DNA of 64,000 nucleotides from Paenibacillus sp. Marseille-Q4541 (GCF_018310695.1 NZ_JAGXCY010000022.1:1-64000), one strand, 5' to 3'; numbered from the stretch's first letter, positions 35,647 to 44,992 are shown. Numbers and translations are program-made. Notes: generated by a model not told the origin, from the letters alone.

Positions 35647-36327
35647 ATGGATATACATATTCGCCCTACCCCCACATCAACACGTGAAGCCGTTTACGAA
35701 TCACTTAAAGAGCAAATTTTGCAGTTTGACCTCATTCCTGGAACTACTATTTCAGAGAAAGAAATTGCACTATCCTTCCATGTAAGCCGTACTCCTGTGC
35801 GCGAGAGTTTCTTAAGACTTGCTGCGGAAGGCCTTCTAGATGTGTATCCGCAGCGCGGCACCGTTGTTTCCCTGATTGATCTTGAGCTTGTGGAAGAAGC
35901 TAGGTTCCTGCGCGAACAACTGGAGTGTGCTGTGATCCGACTTGCTTGTGAACATATATCTAATGAAGCTCTAGCTGAATTAGAACTCCTGCTAGTCAGA
36001 CAGAAAGCCACTATGAATGCACAGGATGACAAAGCTATGTTCGATCTAGACGAAGCATTTCACAAATTATTGTTCGACAGCTGTAACAAAAGAAATACCT
36101 GGAACGCTATTCAGCAAATGAATGTCCATTTAAATCGAAGCCGTAAATTAAGGCTCGCTGCAGATCATAATTGGCAACATCTCTATGATCAGCATCAACA
36201 GATGGTGCAGGCTATACGTGAACATGACACAGAAACGGCAGTCTCTCTAATGAAAGATCATCTACATCTGACCGTTCAAGATCAAAGCTTTCTTAAGGAG
36301 AAGTTCCCAAATTACTTTAAACCTTAA
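35647..36327 (+). CDS. GntR family (FCD/FadR) regulator of the hexuronate locus
   Basis: 226 residues. N-terminal winged helix with ISEKEIALSFHVSRTPVRESFLRL and LDVYPQRGTVV, then a C-terminal all-helical FCD ligand domain with metal-site-like residues (DEAFHKLLFD; HQQMVQAIREHD; HLHLT). Length is standard. GAGGTG precedes the ATG at 35647. The large palindrome just upstream is the probable binding site for autoregulation and control of uxuA-uxuB downstream and the dehydrogenase divergent to it. Confidence 0.88.
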   Translation: MDIHIRPTPTSTREAVYESLKEQILQFDLIPGTTISEKEIALSFHVSRTPVRESFLRLAAEGLLDVYPQRGTVVSLIDLELVEEARFLREQLECAVIRLACEHISNEALAELELLLVRQKATMNAQDDKAMFDLDEAFHKLLFDSCNKRNTWNAIQQMNVHLNRSRKLRLAADHNWQHLYDQHQQMVQAIREHDTETAVSLMKDHLHLTVQDQSFLKEKFPNYFKP

Positions 36328-36351
36328 CTTGATGAAAGGTGGCTGCTTCGA

Positions 36352-37449
36352 ATGAAAATGGTATTCCGCTATTTTGGCCTCGGCAATGACACCGTATCGC
36401 TTGAACAGATCAGACAAATTCCCGGGGTAGAAGGTATTGTATGGGCGCTACATGATATTCCGGCTGGCGAGGAATGGCCCATGGATAAAATCGAAGAAAT
36501 CAAGTCCCAGGCTGATCAAGCTGGGCTTCATCTCGATGTTGTTGAAAGCGTCAACATCCATGACGATATCAAGCTTGGACTTCCTTCACGAGACTTTTAT
36601 ATTGAGAATTATAAAAAAACGATAGCAAAGCTAGCTGAGGTTGGCGTAAAAGTCATATGTTATAACTTCATGCCCATTTTTGACTGGTTGCGAACCGACT
36701 TGTTCAAACAAAATCCAGACGGTTCCACCTCCCTTTTTTATGAGAAAGCTAGAATCGAAGGAATGGATCCCTTTGATCTCGTAGATCAGATTAATCAGGA
36801 TGCGACCCTCACGATGCCCGGCTGGGAACCGGAACGACTTGCGCATTTAACCGAGCTGTTCGAAGCTTACCGAAACACGACAGAAGAAGACTTGTGGGAT
36901 CACCTCTCCTATTTTCTTCAAGAAATCATACCGGTTGCGGAGGCTTATGATATCCAAATGGCGATTCACCCGGATGACCCACCTTGGTCTGTCTTCGGCT
37001 TGCCGCGCATTATTACGAGTCAGTCCAATATTAGACGTCTTCTGTCCTTATATGACAGTCCTGCCAACAGTATTACACTGTGCAGCGGTTCTTTGGGGGC
37101 GAACCCCGCGAATGACATTGTGTCCATAATTCATGAGTTTAAAGGCCGCATCCCTTTCGCTCATATTCGAAATGTCAAAGTTTATGACAACGGGGATTTT
37201 ATAGAAACCTCTCATCGTACCATTGACGGTACCGTAGATATTACAGGTATTGTGCAAGCGTATCACGAGACAGGTTTTACCGGATACGCTCGCCCAGACC
37301 ATGGAAGACAAATATGGAATGAGCAGTGCAGACCTGGATATGGACTCTACGATCGTGCGCTCGGTATTATGTATTTATGGGGTCTATGGGACGCCTATGC
37401 CAGAGTGCAAGAAACCCATTCTTCTAAAAAAGAGGTGAGCAAGGTATGA
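36352..37449 (+). CDS. uxuA: Mannonate dehydratase UxuA
   Basis: 365 residues. Converts D-mannonate to 2-keto-3-deoxygluconate in hexuronate breakdown. Family blocks MVFRYFGLGND, VWALHDIPAGEEW, CYNFMPIFDWLRT, HPDDPPWSVFGLPRI, CSGSLGANPANDI and RPDHGRQIW are all present in order. AAAGGTGG precedes the ATG, and its last four bases overlap the next gene (ATGA), giving a coupled uxuA-uxuB pair. Confidence 0.95.
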   Translation: MKMVFRYFGLGNDTVSLEQIRQIPGVEGIVWALHDIPAGEEWPMDKIEEIKSQADQAGLHLDVVESVNIHDDIKLGLPSRDFYIENYKKTIAKLAEVGVKVICYNFMPIFDWLRTDLFKQNPDGSTSLFYEKARIEGMDPFDLVDQINQDATLTMPGWEPERLAHLTELFEAYRNTTEEDLWDHLSYFLQEIIPVAEAYDIQMAIHPDDPPWSVFGLPRIITSQSNIRRLLSLYDSPANSITLCSGSLGANPANDIVSIIHEFKGRIPFAHIRNVKVYDNGDFIETSHRTIDGTVDITGIVQAYHETGFTGYARPDHGRQIWNEQCRPGYGLYDRALGIMYLWGLWDAYARVQETHSSKKEVSKV

Positions 37450-38309
37450 GTACACTACATCCGCAGCCCCATCACACAGTGCTCAAAGATAAAGTCGTTG
37501 TTATTACCGGAGGCTCTGGAGTGTTGTGCCGCGTCATGGCTGAAGAATTAGCTAGACAAGGAGCAAAAATAGCGATTCTGAACCGGACCGCAGAAAAAGG
37601 AGCAGAAGTCGCCAAGTCTATTACAGATGCAAATGGAACGGCGCTCTCCATCGCTTGTGATGTAACGGACGAAACCAGCGTGCAAGAAGCAGCGGATCAG
37701 GTTGCTGCAAAGCTCGGACTCTGTGATATTCTCATCAATGGTGCCGGCGGAAATCGCCCGACAGCCATTACAACGAATGAGACTTTTCAACAAGAGGATA
37801 TAAGCCGGCAGGATACGGTTTCCTTCTTTGATATGAAAGTAGATGGATTTCGAGGCGTCTTCGACCTCAATATCGTCGGTACCCTCATTCCAACTCAAAT
37901 CTTCACCAAACAGATGCTGGGGAAGGAAGGCACAAGCATCATTAACATCTCCTCTATGAGTGCCTATTCACCAATGACCAAAGTTCCAGCCTACAGTGCT
38001 GCCAAAGCTGCAATTAGCAACTTCACAGAATGGCTTGCCGTTCATCTGGCAGAAGCCGGAATTCGTGTAAACGCTATTGCACCAGGATTTTATCTCACCG
38101 AACAAAATGAGAAGTTACTCCTTAATGAAGACGGAAGCCTAACCGAACGATCTCATAAAATCATCACCCACACACCAATGCGGAGATTTGGCAAACCAGA
38201 AGATTTGCTTGGTACTCTGTTATGGCTGGCCGATCCGAATGCAGCCGGCTTTGTAACCGGAACAGTCATCCCCGTAGATGGCGGTTTCAATGCTTATTCA
38301 GGAGTCTAA
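37446..38309 (+). CDS. SDR-type D-mannonate oxidoreductase (UxuB-like)
   Basis: 287-residue short-chain dehydrogenase. Cofactor motif ITGGSGVLCRVMAEELARQG, NGAGGNRP, NISSMSAYS and catalytic YSAAKAA. It resembles Bacillus YjmF, which reduces fructuronate to mannonate, rather than the unrelated proteobacterial UxuB; hence the gene symbol is left blank. Directly coupled to uxuA by ATGA overlap; next step in the same pathway. A terminator follows. Confidence 0.88.
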   Translation: MSTLHPQPHHTVLKDKVVVITGGSGVLCRVMAEELARQGAKIAILNRTAEKGAEVAKSITDANGTALSIACDVTDETSVQEAADQVAAKLGLCDILINGAGGNRPTAITTNETFQQEDISRQDTVSFFDMKVDGFRGVFDLNIVGTLIPTQIFTKQMLGKEGTSIINISSMSAYSPMTKVPAYSAAKAAISNFTEWLAVHLAEAGIRVNAIAPGFYLTEQNEKLLLNEDGSLTERSHKIITHTPMRRFGKPEDLLGTLLWLADPNAAGFVTGTVIPVDGGFNAYSGV

Positions 38310-38335
38310 ATAAATATTTTACACTGATATAAAAT

Positions 38336-38397
38336 AAAAAGAGAGTTCCGAGTTTCTTTTTTCAACTTTGGAATCTCTCTTTTTTTATTTTATGTTT
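38336..38397 (+). terminator. Terminator after the uxu operon
   Basis: AAAGAGAG-T-TCC / GGA-ATCTCTCTTT arms, T7. Confidence 0.75.
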
Positions 38398-38489
38398 ATT
38401 TAAATCTTACCTTCTTAGATGGCTATTAGGACATTCACCCAATCCTGACTCCGTACATAGGTTATAAAAAAAGACGGAGGATAATTGTT

Positions 38490-39338
38490 ATGAAAATTGA
38501 TCCTGAACAACATATAGTACCATCCATTTGCTACCGCCAAGTATTTCAACCCTACGGACAGACGATATTTTCGCCTTATGCCACCTATACTTATGTTCTT
38601 CAAAACTTCCGTATGGAACGGGCTCCATTTGAGCATGAATCCCCTTTGATCACCGGTGATTTTACCGGCGATGGCACGCTTGATACAGCCAAACTCGCCT
38701 GGAATAAAAACGCGCCTGACAGTGAATACGTAACTGATATTACCCTTATCATTCGAAATGGCAGTACAGGAGCAGAACTTACCTTTCCTCTCCCAGAAAA
38801 TTCTGGATATAGCCCTACCCTTTTTGCAGGAGATTTCACAGGGGATCATATACCCGACCTCTTTATCTCCATTCAATCGGGAGGTTCTGGTGCAATGACG
38901 TATAATTTTCTGTACACATATAAGGATGCGGTACTGCACACTCTTTTCGATTCAGATCATTATAACGAAGAGCAGAAGTATACTGTGGAATACTTGGATT
39001 ATTACCGAATTCGCGTAACGAGCTTGAACCATCGGCAATCCTATCTCATCGACATTACGGCCCGCGGAAGCGACTACTTGTCAGCAATATATAACGAAAA
39101 TGGCAAGTTGAAACACCCTCTTAAAGGGGAGGTTTTACCTGTAAGCGGAGTATTCCCTGTAGATTTTGACCAAAACGGAGTCTACGAACTCCTCACTTTT
39201 CAAGGAATTATGGGACAGTATGATGCAGATCGATTTGGATATGTACAGAATGCTCTTACCTATAAAGAGGGCGCTTGGAATTTTATGAATCAGTGGGTTG
39301 CCATTTATGGAACAGATCTGGTGGTCCCCCGAATGTAG
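38490..39338 (+). CDS. VCBS/FG-GAP-like repeat protein without signal peptide
   Basis: 282 residues. Three calcium-loop-like segments stand out: DFTGDGTLD (about 57-65), DFTGDHIPD (115-123) and VDFDQNGVYE (about 218-227), each followed by a hydrophobic strand as in beta-propeller FG-GAP repeats. Unlike most such proteins it lacks a signal peptide. No other motif recognised; a small beta-propeller-like fold is inferred. GGAGG precedes the ATG at 8 bases. Confidence 0.7.
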   Translation: MKIDPEQHIVPSICYRQVFQPYGQTIFSPYATYTYVLQNFRMERAPFEHESPLITGDFTGDGTLDTAKLAWNKNAPDSEYVTDITLIIRNGSTGAELTFPLPENSGYSPTLFAGDFTGDHIPDLFISIQSGGSGAMTYNFLYTYKDAVLHTLFDSDHYNEEQKYTVEYLDYYRIRVTSLNHRQSYLIDITARGSDYLSAIYNENGKLKHPLKGEVLPVSGVFPVDFDQNGVYELLTFQGIMGQYDADRFGYVQNALTYKEGAWNFMNQWVAIYGTDLVVPRM

Positions 39339-39403
39339 TTATTTCTTCTAAAAAACAAAAGGGGACACAATCCGAAAGATCGGAATGTGCCTCCTTTACT
39401 TAT

Positions 39404-40408
39404 TTAACCTTTAACAGGCTCTTTCTGCTGAACGGAAATCGGGCCATCGGCAACCGGAGAACCAAAGTCCGGAGAACCATCCTCATTCCACCGAAGAATT
39501 TGAGCTCTTGCATGACGGTTTCCATCATATAACGGATCCCCAACGGTCTCTTTGTAGGTTCTTGCATGATATACAATAATGTCTACTTCCCCATCTGGAG
39601 AGGTGGTAAAACTATTATGGCCCGGACCATACTGACTGCTTGCCTCATTTGTCTTGAACACAGGTTCCTTGCCCTTAACCCAGGAAGCAGGATCGAGCAA
39701 ATCTGCATCTTCAGAAGCAGTTAGAAGTCCCATATTGTAGTTATAATCTGTTGCACTTGCAGAATAACTGATGAATATTTTCCCATTCTTCTTCAGCACT
39801 GCTGCTCCTTCATTCACCAGGAAGCCGATAACCTCCCAGTCATACTCTGGTGTGGTAATCATGACCTGTTCGCCTGTAAGCGTCCACGGATTCTCCATTT
39901 CAGATATGTACAAGTTAGAATTCCCAGTAATCTCAGGGTCCTGCTGTGCCCATACATAATATCTTTTCCCGCGATGTTCAAAGGTAGTTGCATCCAGTGC
40001 GAAACTGTCCCATTTAGTGACAACTTGCCCTTTCTCAGTCCAAGTACCCTCTAGTGGATTCGGAGATTCATTCTCAAGAACATACATACGGTGCCGGAAG
40101 GAATGATCTACTTCTCCCTCTCTTGCCTGACCCGCTGCAAAATAGATGTACCATTTTCCATCAATAAAATGGATTTCTGGTGCCCATATATTTTTACTCA
40201 TCGGTCCTGCTTCATATTTTCTCCATACAACAATCGGTTCTGCTCCTGATAATTCAGCTAGTGTTCTAGCACGCCGCACTTCGATGCGATCATAAGAAGG
40301 AACCGATCCTGTAAAATAGTAATAACCGTCTTCGTGAAGGTATACCCATGGATCAGCACGCTGGGCCACAATAGGATTGTTCCACTGCAAAGGGATGGGT
40401 TCACTCAT
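39404..40408 (-). CDS. Cytoplasmic GH43 arabinofuranosidase/arabinosidase
   Basis: 334 residues, glycoside hydrolase family 43. Catalytic pattern: Asp base in RADPWVYLHEDG (about residue 19), Asp modulator in FALDATTFEH, Glu acid in LVNEGAAVL. The five-bladed propeller size is right. No signal peptide, so it should act on oligosaccharides taken up by the ABC importer encoded just upstream in the same direction. GH43 members cleave alpha-arabinofuranosides or beta-xylosides; the operon partners point to arabinan fragments. AAGGAGAG precedes the ATG. Confidence 0.88.
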   Translation of the reverse strand: MSEPIPLQWNNPIVAQRADPWVYLHEDGYYYFTGSVPSYDRIEVRRARTLAELSGAEPIVVWRKYEAGPMSKNIWAPEIHFIDGKWYIYFAAGQAREGEVDHSFRHRMYVLENESPNPLEGTWTEKGQVVTKWDSFALDATTFEHRGKRYYVWAQQDPEITGNSNLYISEMENPWTLTGEQVMITTPEYDWEVIGFLVNEGAAVLKKNGKIFISYSASATDYNYNMGLLTASEDADLLDPASWVKGKEPVFKTNEASSQYGPGHNSFTTSPDGEVDIIVYHARTYKETVGDPLYDGNRHARAQILRWNEDGSPDFGSPVADGPISVQQKEPVKG

Positions 40409-40442
40409 AGTTTATATCTCTCCTTCTATCTTCTCTATATTT

Positions 40443-41285
40443 TTATCCTTTAACGCCCGAGATGGCTACCGATTCTATGATCTGTTTCTGGAAGATCAAG
40501 AACACGATCAGCACGGGCAGTAAAGCAACAACTGACGCCGCCATAATTAGCGGATAATCCGTTTGAATCGCATAGTTCGCATTAAAGTTAGCAATGACAA
40601 GCTGAAGTGTTTGCACATTCGGCGAATTCAGGTACAGAATCGGTGCAAGGTAGTCATTCCATACCCCCATGAACCAAAGAATGACCTGTGCTGCAACTGC
40701 TGGTTTAATTAGCGGCATAACGATACGTGTATAAAGGCCAAAGTAAGATGATCCATCAATTTTGGCTGCTTCGATAATCGCATTAGGAACACTGATTAGA
40801 TATTGCCTTAAGAAGAAGATCATGAGCACGTTACCGAATAAACCTGGCACAATCAGTGGAAGCAGTGTATCAACCCAGCCAATCTCAGCAAACATTTTGA
40901 ACTGAGGAATCATAACGACTGGATACGGAATCATGATGGAAGTTAAGAGCAGCATGAAAATTTTGTTCTTGTGCGGAAATCTAAGCTTTGCAAAAGAGTA
41001 GGCAGCAAGACTTGATGTAAATGCACCGATTAAGGTAACACTGACCGCTACAATAACAGAGTTCTTAATACCGGTAAGCAGCGGTCCTTTCTCCCAAATT
41101 TCCTTGTACTTAATCGGATTCCAAGTTTCTGGAATCCACTGCGGCGGGAGAGCAAAAACTTCCTGGCGCTCCTTAAAAGAGGTAGACACCATCCAGATAA
41201 GCGGAGCAATCATTAAGACGGCTCCAATACATAGCAAGATGAAAATAATCGTATTGCTTAGCTTTCTTTTACGGGTAGCAGACAT
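40443..41285 (-). CDS. Arabino-oligosaccharide ABC permease (AraQ-like)
   Basis: 280 residues, MalG family. EAA loop: AIIEAAKIDGSSYFGLYTRI. Six helices. AAGGAG stands 10 bases before the second ATG (41283-41285), which is preferred to the first, three codons upstream, whose spacing is too short. AraQ-type identity is inferred from the GH43 genes on both sides. Confidence 0.88.
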   Translation of the reverse strand: MSATRKRKLSNTIIFILLCIGAVLMIAPLIWMVSTSFKERQEVFALPPQWIPETWNPIKYKEIWEKGPLLTGIKNSVIVAVSVTLIGAFTSSLAAYSFAKLRFPHKNKIFMLLLTSIMIPYPVVMIPQFKMFAEIGWVDTLLPLIVPGLFGNVLMIFFLRQYLISVPNAIIEAAKIDGSSYFGLYTRIVMPLIKPAVAAQVILWFMGVWNDYLAPILYLNSPNVQTLQLVIANFNANYAIQTDYPLIMAASVVALLPVLIVFLIFQKQIIESVAISGVKG

Positions 41286-41321
41286 CTGACACATACTCCT
41301 TCCTGTAGGAACACACGCGAA

Positions 41322-42212
41322 TTAGTCCAGATCATGGGACGTTCTCTCATTCCACTTAAATTGAATCAACGTCACGATGAAGATAAAGATTCCAAGAATG
41401 ATCGACATGGCAGATGCATAACCCAGCTGCAGATCACCGAAAGCTTTTTGCCAAATATAGAACACCACAGATGCGGATGCATATTCCGGTCCACCGGTAG
41501 GCGTCATAATGTTCATTTCCGTAAAGATCTGGAATCCGCCAATCACCCCTGTTACCACCATGAAGAAAGTTACAGGTTGAACCATCGGCCAAGTAATGTG
41601 CCAGAATTTCTGAATCCCATTCGCACCGTCCAATTCTGCTGCTTCATAATAAGTTCGAGATACCGACTGGAGCGCAGCGAGATACAGAAGCATGGAATAG
41701 CCAAGCCCCTTCCATACCGCCATAATGATAAGAGCAGGTTTTACGGTACCTTTGTTTGCGAGCCAGTTCGGACCATCGATGCCAAACAGACCGAGAAACT
41801 GATTAACTAATCCGTAATCCCCGTTATAAGCCCACTGCCACAGGATAGAAATTGCAGCGAGTGAAGAGATTACCGGGATATAATAGATAACCCGAAAGGT
41901 CGTCGTCCCTTTGATCCCCCGGTTCAGCGCCATTGCAATCAGCAGCGCAAGAACCAGCCCGATCGGAATCCCGATCATCATAAAGACGGTATTGAACATC
42001 GCTTTATAAAACAATTCGTCAGAAAGAATGTCCCGGTAATTTTCCGTACCGATAAACACCATCCCGCCGAGTCCGTCCCATGTCGTAAATGAACCATAAA
42101 TGGCATACAGGACAGGAAACAATGTGAAAAGGAGCAGTCCCAGGACTGGGGGAAGTACGTATAGAAGACCATGAATATGTTCCCCACGATAGAGATGCGA
42201 TTTGGTTTTCAT
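41322..42212 (-). CDS. Arabino-oligosaccharide ABC permease (AraP-like)
   Basis: 296 residues, MalF family; EAA loop SRTYYEAAELDGANGIQKFW. Pairs with the next permease, 36 bases downstream. GGGGTG before the ATG. No ATPase in the cluster, as in Bacillus AraNPQ, which uses a shared ATPase encoded elsewhere. Confidence 0.88.
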   Translation of the reverse strand: MKTKSHLYRGEHIHGLLYVLPPVLGLLLFTLFPVLYAIYGSFTTWDGLGGMVFIGTENYRDILSDELFYKAMFNTVFMMIGIPIGLVLALLIAMALNRGIKGTTTFRVIYYIPVISSLAAISILWQWAYNGDYGLVNQFLGLFGIDGPNWLANKGTVKPALIIMAVWKGLGYSMLLYLAALQSVSRTYYEAAELDGANGIQKFWHITWPMVQPVTFFMVVTGVIGGFQIFTEMNIMTPTGGPEYASASVVFYIWQKAFGDLQLGYASAMSIILGIFIFIVTLIQFKWNERTSHDLD

Positions 42213-42226
42213 GTTTCACCCCGTAA

Positions 42227-43576
42227 TTATTTTTTATTGTTTTCTTTGGCACTTTTCTCTTGCAATAGTGCACGATCTAGCAGTTTTTGCATTTTAGGTT
42301 GCTGTTCCTTAACCCATTTTTCCGCTGTAATTTTGCCATCTAGTACAGGTTGTATATTCGTAAAGAACAGGTCATACCATTCCGAAGTATACGTAAAGTT
42401 AGCTGGCAAAGGACCGCCGTAATCATTCACGATATCAAGGAACTCTTTTTTGTTCGGTGGTTTGAGTGAATCATCAGCTGCCCAATCTTGTGCCATATCG
42501 AGCAAGTTCGGGATTTGGATTTTGGCATCCACTAGTGCTTGCTGTCCTTCACGACTTGCCGTTAAATATGTAACCAGGGCTGCTGCTTCCTCCGGATAGT
42601 CCGTTCGACTGGAAACCCCAATCCCCAGTGTTCCGACGAAAGTAGCAGATTTACCTGTTGAGCCTGCAGGATATGGAATGAGATCATAGTCAAAAGGAAG
42701 GCTCTCAAATGTGCTTAAATCCCAAGGTCCGACTGGGAAGAAAGCAAGTTCTCCTTTTAACCAGCGCTGATACGTATCCAAAGTCTGTGCCTCTTCAATA
42801 GAAGGAGTGATGTGATATTTATTTTGCATATCTGCAAAGAACTGCAAGGCTTCTATAAACTTTGGATCGTCAATGGTCACTTTGGTTTGGGTCTCATCGA
42901 TCCAGTTCGCTCCGTTGCTCCATACAAACGCTTGCAAAGTCCAGTTTGCGTTCAGTCCAGTACCAAACTGGTCTGGTTCTCCGTCACCATTCTTATCGAT
43001 CGTCAGTTGCTGATTCACCTTAACAAATTCATCCCAAGTGTAGGGCTTATCTTTATCCGGCAGAGGTACACCAGCTTCCTCAAACATCGTTTTGTTATAA
43101 CCAAGTGAGAATGGTCCAACATCTTTTGGCAGTCCATAAATCGCACCTTTACCGATGGTCTCGCCATCAAAACGGTAAGTATCTACTCCAAATTTCCAGA
43201 TGTTATTCAGATCGACGTCATCAGGAATGTAATCCGTTAGATCAAGGAGCACATTTCCAATGGCGAAGGCCCGTACATCACCCGGCTCAATATAAAACAC
43301 GTCTGGTTGGCTGTTACCTGCAATTGCTGCTTTCAACTTTGTAGCATACTGGTCACCCGTAGTAACGATAATGTTAACCTTCACATCTGGATAATCTTCT
43401 TCAAATTTGCTGACGACTTCACGGTAAGCTGCCTGTTCATCTACGCCACCGCGAAACATAAAGGTAAGCTCTTTCTTTCCATCGTTAGCACTATTGCCGA
43501 TCCCGCATCCCGCGAGAATAGTCGTGCATAACAGGATAAGAACGATTGTCTTCAGCAGTGCTCTACTCTTATACAT
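42227..43576 (-). CDS. ABC substrate-binding lipoprotein (AraN-like)
   Basis: 449 residues; lipobox ILAGC (Cys about residue 23), then a two-lobed sugar-binding fold (YIEPGDVRAF; QRWLKGELAFFPVGPW). Feeds the two permeases downstream. AAGGGGGA precedes the ATG at 43574-43576. Likely ligand: arabino-oligosaccharides released by the secreted arabinanase, by context. Confidence 0.88.
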   Translation of the reverse strand: MYKSRALLKTIVLILLCTTILAGCGIGNSANDGKKELTFMFRGGVDEQAAYREVVSKFEEDYPDVKVNIIVTTGDQYATKLKAAIAGNSQPDVFYIEPGDVRAFAIGNVLLDLTDYIPDDVDLNNIWKFGVDTYRFDGETIGKGAIYGLPKDVGPFSLGYNKTMFEEAGVPLPDKDKPYTWDEFVKVNQQLTIDKNGDGEPDQFGTGLNANWTLQAFVWSNGANWIDETQTKVTIDDPKFIEALQFFADMQNKYHITPSIEEAQTLDTYQRWLKGELAFFPVGPWDLSTFESLPFDYDLIPYPAGSTGKSATFVGTLGIGVSSRTDYPEEAAALVTYLTASREGQQALVDAKIQIPNLLDMAQDWAADDSLKPPNKKEFLDIVNDYGGPLPANFTYTSEWYDLFFTNIQPVLDGKITAEKWVKEQQPKMQKLLDRALLQEKSAKENNKK

Positions 43577-43659
43577 CTCTCCAAATCCCCCTTGTGTGAA
43601 TTCAAAAATCGCTTTATTGCAAACTTCTCTAAAACGAATGTTGCAGAGGTCATTTCTTG

Positions 43660-43707
43660 AGATATAAGGAAGCCGATTCGATTCATGAATTCTTCTTCCC
43701 TATATCT
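43660..43707. promoter_or_regulatory. Inverted repeat upstream of the araN-like gene
   Basis: AGATATA-A-GGAAG (43660-43672) and CTTCC-C-TATATCT (43695-43707) arms with a 22-base loop that itself holds ATTCATGAAT. Not followed by a T run, so not a terminator. Possible operator or leader structure of the importer operon. Confidence 0.4.
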
Positions 43708-43708
43708 T

Positions 43709-43765
43709 AAAAAAGCCTTCTCCCTAAACTTTCTGTAAACGCATACATGTTCTAGTGAAGAAGGC
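43709..43765 (-). terminator. Terminator of the arabinanase gene, with cre-like sequence in its loop
   Basis: On the minus strand arms GCCTTCT and AGAAGGC are followed by T6. The loop contains the cre-like 14-mer TGTAAACGCATACA at 43734-43747 (13 of 14 to the CcpA consensus), which may instead act on the importer operon about 160 bases downstream. Confidence 0.5.
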
Positions 43766-43936
43766 ATCCCTCAGCTGACAAATGAAACGGGAAAGCTTGT
43801 AACCGGATTCAACATTGAATTTCGCATTGCACTTGGGTTGTTTTTTCTAATGTAACAAAAAATGGATGACTGTTCAATACTTTTTTAAATCATTTTACAT
43901 AAACATAAACATTAGACACAAAAAATCCACTCAACC
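43766..43936. other. Intergenic stretch without recognised features
   Basis: AT-rich 170 bases between the arabinanase stop and its terminator. I see no frame, RNA gene or clear repeat. Confidence 0.4.
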
Positions 43937-44887
43937 TTAGTAAGTCGGCCATCCGCTAGAATCCCAGTTCAGATCATTAATGAGTAGTTTCGGATTTCCA
44001 TTGTCATCTGCATCATAAGCATGTCTTGCAATTAAGTTAGTCCCATAGATGTCCTGTCCTCCGGGTCCTTTCCATTTTGCATTTCCAGAATCGAGCAAGG
44101 TTCCCCCGCCGTTCAGCATATCTACACCGTTCTTATCTACAAAAGGCCCGGTAATATTTTGGGAACGTCCATATACGATTTTGTAGGTACTGTTTACTCC
44201 CTGACAGCAGTTATCAACGGAGGCAAAAAGATAATAATATCCGTTTCGATACACCATGCTCGGACCTTCAATAGCCCCTGAATTCGATGGTCTTGCTGCG
44301 ATAGAAGTAATACTTCCCGTCGGTTTCATCGTGTTCTTATCAATTTTCGTCAGCTTAATTCCACTCCAGAAGGAGCCAAACACCAACCAAGGATCACCTG
44401 ATGCATCAATAACAAGACTCGGATCAATGGCATTATAGTTGTTTGATGCAGTGGTTCTCAGGACAAGCCCATCATCTCTCCACTGTCCCGCACCAACACT
44501 AGAAGCAGAAGCAAGGCCGATGGCTGACTGGTTGGAACCAAATGAAGAGATGGAGTAATAAAGCCATACCCTGCCATTATAGAGCTGGATATCCGGTGCC
44601 CATACGTCATTCGTGGTCTGATTCGGGACGTACGTCTTCCACCACGAAGGTGGACTCAGAAAAATCTGCGGCACACGGTACCACTGCGTTCCATTGTCAG
44701 ACTTTAACACCTGAATTCCCTGTCCAGTAGAGAAGGTATACCAGCTGTTTCCTTCTTTGATGATACTCGGGTCATGAACGGAGATGTCACCCGTCAAATT
44801 CCAGAATGCAGCAAAACTTGGAGCACTCACGGCAAGCATTGACCCTGCTAATGTACCTGCAATTAACCATTTCTTCCCTTTCTTCAC
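43937..44887 (-). CDS. Secreted endo-1,5-alpha-L-arabinanase (GH43)
   Basis: 316 residues. Signal peptide (VKKGKKWLIAGTLAG... ending in APSFA) followed by a GH43 propeller of AbnA type: HDPSIIKEGNSWY (catalytic Asp), NAIDPSLVID (second Asp), GAIEGPSMVYRNGYYY (Glu). Cuts internal linkages of arabinan outside the cell. GTG at 44885-44887 is the likely start: AAGGTGG lies 7-8 bases before it and the signal peptide begins there; an ATG six codons earlier would overlap this site. Its promoter holds a cre site, so it should be under catabolite repression. Confidence 0.9.
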   Translation of the reverse strand: MKKGKKWLIAGTLAGSMLAVSAPSFAAFWNLTGDISVHDPSIIKEGNSWYTFSTGQGIQVLKSDNGTQWYRVPQIFLSPPSWWKTYVPNQTTNDVWAPDIQLYNGRVWLYYSISSFGSNQSAIGLASASSVGAGQWRDDGLVLRTTASNNYNAIDPSLVIDASGDPWLVFGSFWSGIKLTKIDKNTMKPTGSITSIAARPSNSGAIEGPSMVYRNGYYYLFASVDNCCQGVNSTYKIVYGRSQNITGPFVDKNGVDMLNGGGTLLDSGNAKWKGPGGQDIYGTNLIARHAYDADDNGNPKLLINDLNWDSSGWPTY

Positions 44888-44908
44888 GATACACACCACC
44901 TTCATATT

Positions 44909-44921
44909 GGTTGGTCCAACC
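44909..44921. promoter_or_regulatory. Short palindrome in arabinanase leader
   Basis: GGTTGG-T-CCAACC between promoter and ribosome binding site; a possible operator for the neighbouring ArsR-type regulator. Confidence 0.35.
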
Positions 44922-44963
44922 TGTTTGTTTCTTATTAATATAAAACAGTTTAGACTTACGCAG

Positions 44964-44992
44964 ATTATAAAAGCGTTTTCATTGTTTGACAA
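44964..44992 (-). promoter_or_regulatory. Arabinanase promoter with overlapping CcpA cre site
   Basis: Read on the minus strand: TTGTCA (44992-44987), 17-base spacer, TATAAT (44969-44964). The spacer and -10 contain TGAAAACGCTTTTA (44981-44968), 13 of 14 matches to the cre consensus TGWAARCGYTWNCA. Position inside the core promoter predicts direct repression by CcpA. Confidence 0.8.
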
